A stretch of 64,000 nucleotides of DNA, from positions 29,377,795-29,441,794 of the forward strand of contig NC_092670.1 of NCBI RefSeq assembly GCF_964355755.1, written 5' to 3'. Source of the DNA: Antedon mediterranea. Its lineage: Eukaryota; Echinodermata; Crinoidea; Comatulida; Antedonidae. Positions within the stretch are counted from its first letter, which is position 1. Each line of letters begins with the position of its first letter. Under the pieces are notes generated by a model. The model was not told the origin of the DNA. It did no database searches and saw nothing but the letters and a program-made list of their open reading frames with translations. This document shows positions 11,901 through 24,200 of this stretch, in pieces. The translations under genes were made by a program, and so were the position numbers.

Positions 11901-12102
11901 TTGCCTAATATTAAGTATTTTAAGGCCAGTTGTGTATTTTTTGCTCACAGTTTTAATGAACTCTAGCATGCTTTTGGGTTTTGCTTTCTAACACTAACTG
12001 TAAGTCTATTTTATTATTTAGCAAGCATTATGATACAAGTATGTTGGAATACTGTAATAGAATAGGCTTTGTCAGTTTCACAATAATAACCCTGTGCTCA
12101 GG

Positions 12103-12231
12103 TCACCGTTTTCTTAGACATAACGCCTTTACTGCTAAACTTCTTGCTCCTTGGCTGCCTAGGCTGCACACTGCCATCACAAATTGAATGAAAAAATTTC
12201 CTCCGCCAGAAACACACAAAAATTGCTCAAC
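12103..12231 (-). CDS. MED24: MED24 exon 20, C-terminus and stop (residues 948-989)
   Basis: Acceptor TTTACAG|GTTGAG, stop TGA at 12103-12105. It encodes [20 protein letters not shown], matching the conserved LGRQVAAKAI ending. Confidence 0.9.
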   Translation of the reverse strand, partial: VEQFLCVSGGGNFFIQFVMAVCSLGSQGARSLAVKALCLRKR

Positions 12232-15200
12232 CTGTAAACAAATATTGCGATAAATTAAAAATATGATGTTAATGAGAAAAATAATATGGTATATTAAGAA
12301 TAACATATACATTACTTCACACAAATAAATAAAAATATTATACAAGAAGTATAACAAATACTCGACACACAACAGTGGTTGGAAAGAAACTATGTTTGTG
12401 TTTTTCTTTACAAAACTAAGTTTGGATTTTCATCTTCTAACCTCAGTCTGATTCTAAGTCTGTTAACTCCAATTTCAAACAAACTTTCAACCCACAACAA
12501 CAATTCGTTAATTTGAGAATGCTATTTAACCAGTACAGTACAGAGGCCCAAACTTGGAAAAATGAAATAATATTGGGAGATGTGTGCTGAGGGGAATAGA
12601 GAGATCGAGAAAGCTATAAAATTAAAAATATACAGTACACCCAAATATACAGGCCACTTTCATAACATCTGCAGGGGAGGTAAAGGCGACAATGCATTTT
12701 CACTATATAGTAACAAACTAATACCTGTATACACTGAAAATAATAAAAGTTGGAAATCTACTGGTAATTAGAAATTGGTCCCGTTTCTGTGTCAAAACAT
12801 TCACACATTATGTAACCATTAATTTAGTTCTTTGAAGTTGAAAAATGTTTTCTTTTTCCTGCTCATATGGCAAAGTAACTATCGTCATAGGACAAGCCTT
12901 ACCAACACTTTGTGGATTTGGTTCACTGGGTACATGCAATATAAATACAGTTGTTTACATTACCATTGGAACACTTGCAAACTGCAATACGTTTTTAACA
13001 ACTGCTTCATTGCAGTGTAGTAATTCTTGAAAAAATGTATTGATAAATTCACTTCTTGGTCCAGTGAACTCACTTATGATCATTGATGAAAATAACTGCA
13101 GTAATGAAGCTGAAAAAATAATGATACATTCCCACTTTTTTCCGGAAAAAATATATTCCAACAATCTGGACAAGAAGCAGGTAAAGGTATTTATTCTGGT
13201 CCTCAGAGGTATTTTGATTAGGTCCTCCACGAACCGACGGCAGCCAGCAGTGCAGCGCCTACCAGATCAGCACACCGGGAGACGATCCCCTACTCTTTTC
13301 GAATAGTGTACTAAGTTTTTACTAAGTTATTTTGTATCCTCATTGGACACAGGGGTGCAGAAAATTCATGATAAAATATATTGTATATAGAGAAATAGTA
13401 TTAATTTGTCAAAACCAAATTGTGTACTCACGATTAATATTTCGTCGACTTCGTCAGTGTTGAGACTTCGTATTAATCGTGAGTACACAATTTGGTTTTG
13501 ACAAATTAATGCTATTTCTCTGGATTTCAAACAAACCTGATGACCCTGCAAATAGGTATACCAACAGACAATAGGATTTTAACACAATTTTTGTTTTTTA
13601 AAACATGGCTTTTTAATCTATAATAATTTATCATACACAATTTCCTAGAAGAACATACCTATAGCTCGATTGATTGGATCCGTAAGCAAGTGGTTTATAT
13701 TGGATACAATGAACTTTCCGCTTGACTGATTTCCTATCAGAAAATCATACACACACATTTACAACTTAAAGTATTTTTTAAATGTATGAGGAAAAAGATT
13801 ATTGATTCTTCTATTATATAAGTTAATAGCTGACATTTTCACCATGTAATGGCATATTTTGCAAAGTGCAGTATGTGAGCATGCTTTTGAACTCTGTGTG
13901 TTGATAATAGGGACTTTACGAAACAGGACAGGCAGCCACAGCACGGTGCTTATGAATAATTTACACAAGCTTTAAGAAAGTGGCTGGAGCTTAGCATGAC
14001 TTTTTGAGGATGATAAAGTTGCCATTTTCACATTTACAAAGAACGATTAGACATAATGTTCATATAACCTTAACTATACAGTTCAAATTACACTTAAACG
14101 TGGAATTTTCAAAGCTCTAAATAATATTTGACCTTCTAATTTAATTGTTTAACGAAATAACATTTTATTGGGATAAATAAATTTAAGCTCTCTTTCAGAC
14201 TTTGCATCTTATTATTCATTTATTGATAATCTATGTTAATATGTTGCATTGTGAAATAAATTGAATGAAAGTAATGTATATTGTAACAAAACAATGATTG
14301 CAGATAAAAATGCATTTCTCACCTGATGGTTCTGGTGCATCTTCTTCTGGTGAACTTAGCAGACGGCGCAATTTTGAATTTGTCACCCTGCCATCGTCTT
14401 TCAGACTACCTGCATCCTAAAATGCCACAGTAAATATTATTTTAGATTCCTATACTGAAAGGAGTAAATCACTTTTGGCATTATGTACATTAGAGGTCTT
14501 TTCAATTCCAGCAATTTGAATAGGTTTGAGTAACATCTTAATTCTTTCATAGGAAAAAGAAACTACTGTATTTATTCAAATAAACGCCCTGCTTTGAATA
14601 AAAGCCTCCATTAAATATAATTTGAACTAAACGCTCCGGGAACTTTATTTCTTCAAATAAACACCCCAAAAACATTTCCATATGTAGTAGATTTCAGTGA
14701 TTGACATGATCTACAATTTACCAAGCATTTTGATATTAAAGGGGGGTTCCGGGTTTAAAATGAATAGTAAAAAATGTAAAATATATTTGTTTGTCTCTTG
14801 AACGGTAAAAGTTTCAATTTATATAAGCGCCCAGTGAAGCAGAACGAAGGCTGTGAAATCAGGCCAGATTACAAGTGCAGCTACGGCAAAATCACACTGT
14901 GGTTACAAAATAGGAAATTCGTGAAATGGTCCATCTTCCGACGACTCGTTATCATAAACCATATCAATTACTTTTGTAAAATTATACTTATCTGATGTAA
15001 TTTTAGTCGGTCTTCCCATTTATAAAGTAAATTTTGTATGAAAATTCATCAAAACAGTGAAAAATTAGATATGTTTGCACTTTACGTTTGCCGATTTTCG
15101 CACCGACTTAGGGAAAAATCAAAATCAATGAAGCGTAACGTATACTGTACATTCCTGCTGAGGATCGAGCGAGACGAAAATACACGTGTTCTCTCTGCTG

Positions 15201-18200
15201 CCCGGCCCGGCCCATGCCTGGCATCGTCACGTGATAAGCAGATACAACAATACCAAACTGGTCGGGTCGAGTATACCCCGTCTATAATCACAACATGAAC
15301 GATGTACAGTATTTGATTGAAGGTCGACTTGACCTACCGGAATGGTATAGATAATATAGCTCGAATGAGAGAGTTGGAATATTTGTGTAGTGCAGCCTAT
15401 AGTAAAAGGCCTGGTAGTATCAATTCGCATAGGGTCTACTACACTAGCTAGCTCAATTTTTAACTGGGCCGGATCAGCTAGGTCTCCTTCCTACTACTAC
15501 CTGGTCTACTTGCTTGATGCATGAGTATCCGCTTTTTTGGAGAGTAAACTAAGCCTATTTTATTTTAGGCCTACTTAGACGATCGGGACACCATACGTGT
15601 GGACGGCGATCGGACCTTGTTTTGCTTCAATATTTACAGCCGATTTTGTAGAACGTTTTAGGTTTAGATTGTTTAGGAGTTTGGTTGATAGGATGGGTTT
15701 TGTTATTTATGGGCCAATCGTCTAGTAGTAGGCTAGCTAGGCCCATGGGCCCCATTGTTTTAACGTAGCCATCGTGGCATGAAATCCCTAGTCAGAATGG
15801 CTCTCGCCCATATTATTATTAGGCTAGGCCTAGAGTAGTATTGTACGTGAAGCCGATAATACGATCTGTACTATAGAGGTATAAAAATAGTATAATTTAT
15901 GACTCCGTATCTGTACTAAATTTTGTATTTCATTAAATGTCAAATAAATATATGCTACTACTGTTATTATTACACTTTAGGCCTAGCTTAGAAAATCTAC
16001 AAAAAATGTATTTCACAATGATCGGGTGGTCGTCGTTTGACAGGGGAGAGAGATGTAAATTAGTTGACAAACACAACGTACATGACGTCGCGAGTTTGGA
16101 ATCCACTGGTGACGTGATTTTGTGAATATCTCATGAATATTAATGAGCTTCCCTAAGCTGCTGAAAAACAGACTTTCTATGAATTTACCCTAAATGTATA
16201 TGAAATTTAATTTTTTTAATTTCTCGTTATTACTTCTTCATTCTGACATGTCTATATTGTTATAATATTTTTTATTTAATAAATAAACGATATTTAAAAC
16301 CAATTTTAAACCCAGAATCCCCCTTTAATTGTGTTGTATTTCTTCATATCTAGGGAGTATCTATTTGATTACACACATGTTACCACATTACACTAAAAAA
16401 ATAAATGCCTTCTTCATATAAATTTGTTGGACATTTACTCAATTAAATACGGTATTACGAATACAATTGCTGATGCTATCATAACAGCATCTTAAATAAC
16501 AAACCTCTTTCTCAAATTCACTTCTTGGTCTTTTAGTTCCTCTACCCTGCCTTTCTTCTTTGATTTTTAAATCTAAAAAAAAAAATTAAAAAAATCACCT
16601 AATTGAAATACTATTACAATAGAAGAAAACGATTGCTCTATTCAAGCATACAACCTAAAGTATAACTAATGATTTTAGGTTTTAAAAAAAATATTAAAAG
16701 TAAAAAAATTTAATGAGTTGCTTTATAAATAAAAATGAATTATCAATTAGAACAAATCATTATAAGCTTTATTGTTGTCTGGGAATGAAGTCACTTGGAT
16801 AATTAATCCAAATTTATGAGCATTTATAAATCAAATTATGGGCAATTTCACAGTAACCTAGGCCGTCAGTATTAACTGAGAAATAAGCAAATAGCTCTTC
16901 ATCAGGTTGTATTTGTCTGATTTAGTTTGTAATTTTTGATAAAGCACCTGATGGGCAAACTACAACAATTTTTTTATTGAGCTACGATGAAAACTTTTGT
17001 TACAGCGGCCAAAAATGTCATGTTTTTAGACAAAATTGAGTGTCTCATTGCAAAAAATCATTTTTATGAAATGCATTGTTGTTGTTTGTATGTATATATA
17101 TTTATATGAATTATGTACATTTAAATTGGTTGATCTACCCCTAAACGTATAAGGTATAAACAATGAGTGTGAAATGTATACATGTTTAACTTTTTTGTTG
17201 TTTTCATTATTGTAATTCTGTCCGTCCAAAATGTCCACTCCGACACGTTGGCTTATATCCAGAGCAAATAAGTAAGCAAGTCTACTGTTTTTCATCTATA
17301 TACAACACTAATAAGATTGACCATACATTAAAACTTAAATAATATATTTAACTGACAATTTGGCTGAATGCCGGGGAATCGAAATCTGTCCGTCCAAAAA
17401 AATGTCCACTCCGACACCTCATAAACTACCATTAATTTTTATGTTAATAATATAAAAAATTGAATTTTCATAGCAAAAATTATAAGCTGACATACTACAA
17501 TTAATATAATGTACATATAATGTTTCTAAACCCAAGTAATTCACTGTAATGAACTCTAATATGGTGTTCACATAATGTCCACTCCGACACACATATTTGA
17601 TCAAAGTAAAATGGCTGATTTTTTAACAACTATGAGACAATGTTATTGTTATTTTATTTATATCTGTTTGTGTCATTGATATTTAAGTGAAAATAATCTT
17701 GTTTAACTGTGTTATTAGTATTACTAACGAGCCACCGGCACCGTCTTCGAGGCGGTATTTTAGTCTCTCAGAAAATAATTTTAAACTAGTTGAAGCCACC
17801 ATGGCAAAAGTTATGAATTCCTAATAATACTGGTTGTTATAGGTGATCAATTTAAGTATTTAATGCAAAAAAACACAAAAAAAATGTAACATCTTTAATA
17901 TTGAAGTTTTTCATGTCCTGTTTAATATGTCCAAAAAATTTTCCACTCCGACACATATTAACAATCTTTGTTTTAACGACATCTTTTTATTTAAAGTAGG
18001 TACTGGTACCAAATATGACCACAGTAAATTTTATAATTGCCAACTGATGGTTTTATGGTGTTTGGCTATGATAATACCATTATTTTTTATATGGATACTC
18101 TGTACTAGTAATTAAATATTAGCCAAATAAGCAGTGGCTTTTGTGTTATGATAAAAAATATTGAGATGTTGATTTCCAAATTTTTCAATAAAATTCTTCC

Positions 18201-21200
18201 AGTTACTAAATTCCTACTATTACTGTGAAAATGTCCGGATAGTTGTAGCTTTATAATATTATTTTTTATTAAATATAAACCTGTATGTTTCAAAATTAAT
18301 TGAAAAATATGTAAAAAAAGGACTTTGAATTTTTTACCCTGCGAGACACTTGCGGCCTAGGTTACTGTGAAATTGCCCTTATATAGGTAATCTATTTATC
18401 AAATAATTCACAAAAAAATCAAGTTAACAAGAAATTTCCTTTAGTTTTGGTTATGTTCATATCTATGGAATTATGTTTTTATACTCCAATTAAGGACACA
18501 TTGCAATTAGCGTTTCAACAGCAAAGTGTTCAGAATCTTAGGACACTGTAACCATGGTTTGGTTAGTTTTTAGAAAACTTGGGAGATTTTTGTAACTGCA
18601 GTGTATGTACCTTTAGTTTTCATGCTATAAGTAATAGCAGAGGCAATTGTCCACACAACCACGCATGCTAGAGCATGTCCTCTGGGCCCAGAGATATGTT
18701 TATTGTTGTTGGTGTCACTGATGAGAAGGGGGATAACTTTCTTAATCAGCATAGGACAGGTCTGCTCAATATTGATGTAGAACATTCCAAGCGCTATCTC
18801 AACTATAGTGGGGAAAAAAACATAAACGTACACATTTATTCAGATTGTAGTGAGTGGTATTATTTGAAGTTTAAATTGTAGGTTTGTGTACTCAAAAACA
18901 AAACATCTACAATTTAACAGGTTATAGGTTACTGTTTAAACACCAGGCTTAGAATAGGTGTATAAAGACTACTTGGTAGTACTTCTAATAAGACAGGTAG
19001 TGTAAAAAGTTAAATAAACATAATGTATATGTGATAGTTCAATGTCACTGGAAGTTGATTCAAATTACGATGAACTATGTTATATATATAATAGAAACAA
19101 TGTAACACCTGCAACAGTTACAGCAAGAAAAAAAACGCTACTCTTTTTACATAGTGTGAGGTATTCATCGTGCTATTTACATTTATCCATATGGGAGCAC
19201 AGGTCCTGTTAAAGGCACACAAGAATCTTGGCCAAGGACAGAGTTGTGAGGGAGTATGGCTCAGTGTGTTGCACGTTGGACTACTAATCATGAGATCGTG
19301 GGTTTGAATCCAACGCATATCGCATTGCTTGTATCCTTAGGCAAGACATTTTCATTACGTTTGCCTCTCTGGTGTACAAATGGGTACCTAGTGAGGTCAA
19401 GACACAACTGTGCACTGATAACTGCATTATGGGAGTAATTCCAGGATATTAATATTATATATGACGTGTAGTACCATTAAATCATCTCATATAAGTAATG
19501 TATTATATAAGGAGGATAGGATAGCTGAGTGGTTAGGACACTTGACTGTCATACAGATAGACCCAGGTTCAATTCCCTACAACTCCCAGTCCACTCAGCT
19601 GTAAATGAGTACCTGGTTGAAAATACAAGGGAGAAACTTGCCACCCAACCACATAATGCCAAGGCTTAGTACAATGAGCTCCTAACCGCCTAAATATTGA
19701 TTCATGTTATTATGTAATCAGGCCCGTATCCAGGGGGGGGGGGGGGGTGCGTTGGGTGCAGACGCACCCCCCCAAGTCCCAAAAGGTCCACTATTTCCTC
19801 GGTTGGTATTTGTTCTTGTCTTGTTTAACTAAAGACAATATCATTATATATATACAAAATTGACATTATCAATGGTATACAAACAAAAATATGCTAATAT
19901 AAAATGAAAAAATACCGGTAATTAAATTACGGAATCTGAACTGACTACAAACTGCTCGATGTAAAACATGCGCAGTCGATCATGTGACGACAAGAATAGC
20001 TTAGCGCTTCATGTATGCGGTACGCGGTAAAGTAACTTAACCGGCGGTAAAGACGTGTCTGGAAATACAGACACTATCGAATACGGCGCCACAAGGGAAG
20101 GCCAACTCAGACAGCGTCGTACGACGCTGTCTGAGTTGCAGTGTTGGCGCCAGCAGGGGGGGGGGGGGGGGAATATAATATACAGTAGCAGCTAGGTACG
20201 CACTTGTCTGGCGGTATCCCTTTGTACGAATCGTTCAACGTTGGGTCGAGACTCGTGATATCAAGTTTCATCCAGGGACCAAAATGTGTAATGTAGTTAT
20301 TTTCCAGGCGAAGTTTACCGACGGTTACCGAAGGGAACACGTGTACTTTTTGTCGGGGAATATAATATACAGTAAAAAGCGTTCGCATTCACTTCGTAGC
20401 TAGCTTCAGCGCCTAGAAAACCGCGACGTTTCATTGACCGTGAGAGTACGTCAGAGTGATATTATGCACTTTATATGCATTCATTATTGCCAGCGATCTA
20501 ACTTACTACTAAACAATAGCTAGGTACGCACTTGTCTGGCGGTATCCCTTTGTACGAATCGTTCAACGTTGGGTCGAGACGCGTGATATCAAGTTTCATC
20601 CAGGGACCAAAATGTGTAATGTGTTATTTTCCAGGCGAAGTTTACCGACGGTTACGTCGTGTACTGCGTCGACGTACGCTACACTACAGCAAAAACGAAT
20701 TATGTTAATTGATCGTTTGTTCACCAATTTTTTAATTTACAAGTAACCTTCTGTACCGTGGGGCACCTAAAATAAATTTTTCATCCATTACTAAACAAAA
20801 AAACATTTTCGCTTAGCCAACATTATAGCTATAGTTATTACATTTTCAATATCCTGTATGTCATGAATTTCTCACCACTCGAAAGTCCAGATGGTACGCA
20901 TGCATACACCTGGGAGGAATAAACTTATTTCCCCGACTGAAAAAGGTCTACGCTTGCGTTTTTTAAGCCTCTAGGCCTGATGTTTCCAAAGTATAAAATG
21001 CAATTTTTTGAAGACCTGCAGCTCTAGTTTTAAACATTTTCTTAGCTCAGCCCCAACAATAAAGCTGGTCATATTTCGAAGAACAAGAAGTACATTTTCC
21101 GGGACCTAACATCTCTATTTTTCAAACATTTCTTAGCTCAGTCACAACCCATGATAGGGACTTATATATTTTTTTTCATGTTTTGAAGTATAATAAGTCC

Positions 21201-24200
21201 AATTTCCGGGACCTCCAACTCTATTTTTCTAAATTTTCTTTGAACTTTTATTTTTTAAATTGAAAAATATGGATTGAAACAGTCATCGCGCATCGATTTT
21301 TTGCACGCAGTATTTTATTTATGCATTATAAAAAATGGAAAAAATGGCTACCCTAAATCTGACCTCAAATGACGCTAGAACGCGTTGCTTCCGGGGGCTT
21401 CGCCCCCTGGACCCCCACCGGGGGCCCTTGGCGGCCCCCTGGCCCTCAGCCTAGTGATGCTCGCTTCGCTCGCATAGCCCCCTCGTCGGGGAATGTAGCC
21501 CCCGCGTCGGGAAGATCCTGGCGCCACCCCTGCTGAGTTGGCCTCATCATGAAAGCGTTAAGTTCTGGTGTCCATCGTTCAACTAGCCCAAGCCACAACA
21601 GAGAGTCTTAAATCAGTCTTTAGAACGTCAAATAACGCAAATTTGACCGGGGGCCCTTGGCGGCCCCCTGGCCCCCAGCCATTGTTGCTCGCTTCGCTCG
21701 CACCCCCCCCATTATAAATGCTGCATACGGGCCTGGTAATATGGGCCGAAGGCCAAAATTACAAATAAAGAAAGAAAAAAAAAGATTCCCCTACGTTCAG
21801 AGAACACAGGACTGATCACCTCACCTCATTATATAATATCAATAATAAACAATGAAATAATAATAATTACAATAGAAATCAAAAACCTACAAACATTGGC
21901 AGACTTTCCTACCTGCAATCATTAAATCTGCTTTACTGTTAAATTTTAACACCTCATCAATAACTGCACGACAGAACGATTCGATCCCTAAACAGCTCTG
22001 TAGTTGCTCAATGCCTGTAAATGTTGACTTGTTGATGAAGCCCTGATTCATAAGGCATTGAAAGATAAATGAAAGAGTTTCAATGGATGAGGCTGATGAA
22101 TTTGTCTTCAAACCAAACTCAGGGTTGACCTCATGACCTCCCATTGACACGAGGGTCATCTTCTTGATCACATTGACTTTGATTGTATTTCTGAAAAGAC
22201 ATTTATTCCAAATTGAGGAGATAAATGCAATTTTTGAAGTACTAGATTCGTACTTTGTAGGAAAATATTTAATGACATTAACAAATTCATCAAACTATTT
22301 AAAAATATGCTGCCCACAATATTTTATTTGGATAGATATCCACTTAATACAGCATCCCCATTTTCATTTACAATTTGAACAATTTACTCACAGTATACTA
22401 TTTTATAAGTAATGTATTATATAAGGAGGATAGGATAGCCGAGTGGTTAGGACACTTGACTGTCATACAGTGATATCAACTGGGCCCTCTGGGAGATCAG
22501 TCTTTGACTGAAGAGGTCACCCAGTATAAAGATAAAACAAACAAACCATAGACCCAGGTTCAATTCCTAACAACTCCCAGTCCACTCAGCTGTAAATGAG
22601 TACCTGGTTGAAAATACTAGGGAGAAACTTGCCACCCAACCACATAATGCCAAGGCTTAGTACAATGAGCTCCTAACCGCCTAAATATTGATTCATGTTA
22701 TTATGTAATATGGGCTGAAGGCCAAAATTACGAATAAAGAAAGAAAAAAAAAGATTCCCCTACGTTCAGAGAACACAGGACTCACCTCACCTAATTATAT
22801 AATATCAATAATAAACAATGGTTTTTTTATACAATAAGCTACATGCACATTGATGCCAAACAATTGTGCAAGCATCAAGGCACCAATTCGGACTACAAAC
22901 CTTTCTTTATCACGAGACGTGAATACGCTATCGACAGCGTTAGGACTCATAAACATCAACAGCATTTTGTTGGCCTTTTCCCTTTCAGAGTTTTGTAAGC
23001 CACGTATGTAGCTGCATAACCATGACACCACACACACTGACAAGCTGTGCAGTTTACTCTTCATGTTGTCTACTATTTTCTAAGAGAAGAAAGGAAAATA
23101 TAAGTCTTCTTCCCTTATCAGGGAACATTGTACTAAACTAAAGCTTTGTCTACACAAACTTTATGTGACAAAAATTGTGAAGTACCCATAATATGGACAT
23201 GATGATGTTATATCACTACCATTATTTGGGAACATCACACTTTTTTTGTCAAACTAGTACGATAATGTAGACAGAGCTTAAGAATGCATGTAGGTTGTGA
23301 TATGAAGTATTACACCTTCTTCTAATTGTTAACACCCTTTCAGTCCTGGTAAACCTTGCCAAAGTGTACTGTGTGGCCATGATTCTGCAGCCAAAAACTA
23401 ACCGATAAAGTTTCTGTGGAAATTATGATCTCATTCAAATCAGATAATTATATGATAAATGCGATAATTTTTTACCTTCGACTTGAAAGACATATTGTTT
23501 GTTGTGATTGGGCACCTACTGTAATTGTTTGATAATTGTTTTAATTATCTTGTTGAAAAAAAATCAACCGATAATTTTTGTTATGTGGATCATAGGATCG
23601 ACTGACCAAACAAGCCAGTTATTTAATGTAAAAAAAATATTTAAACAATAGTGTGATGAAATAAATAAATAAAAATACATGATAAATAAATTCATAAGAT
23701 AAAACCAATATTAGCATTTGATTATTGCATTTCCTAGCCATTACACACAACCTAATTGACACGACACCATTCATAATAATCACAGGGACACTACGCTATA
23801 TGTGATAATGTGGGTGTTTACCTTAACATCTGATGTTGAAATAGTGTTGTGAATCCAAGCATTAAGGATTTCTTCCATAACCTGAGGAGCACAAGCACAT
23901 GCTTCATGCCAACGAACAAGACTGCAAAGATTAATATATATAGTTTGTATGCATGTATTACAACACAAGTTATTTAGGTTAGGAATTTAATAGTTCACAT
24001 TAAATAAATTTAGTTAATGAGATTTACGTCTGTATTCTTAAACCAATCTTTATTGGTAGTTTGAGTTAAACACTTTAAAAATGACGTCATTTTATTATTC
24101 ATTTAACCAAACATTCCCTTTCATTTGGAAGGCAGGCTAAATTGCTGACAAAATGTTATTTGAACAAGGTTTTTTAAAACTGATAAAATTGTCCTGATGC

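Larger units (their letters stand above)
19490..21866 (+). mobile_element. tRNA-headed SINE unit, split by a hAT5-like insertion
   Basis: The unit is 19490-19718 plus 21736-21866. Its head has ATAGCTGAGTGGTTAGG (A box) and GGTTCAATTCC (B box). It is nearly identical to 22404-22820, which lacks the insertion and so serves as the empty site. The 3' part ends GATTCCCCTACGTTCAGAGA and AATATCAATAATAAACAATG. Confidence 0.85.

Noticed and set aside
11757-11991. Poly-isoleucine ORFs on both strands
   Set aside because: Translation of an ATA microsatellite.
12955-12966. Early MED24 stop just after exon 19
   Set aside because: A good donor (ATG|GTAATG) precedes it and exon 20 supplies the conserved C-terminus in phase.
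12845-13030. Plus-strand ORFs over MED24 exon 19
   Set aside because: Opposite strand matches MED24 with correct splice sites; these frames are shadows.
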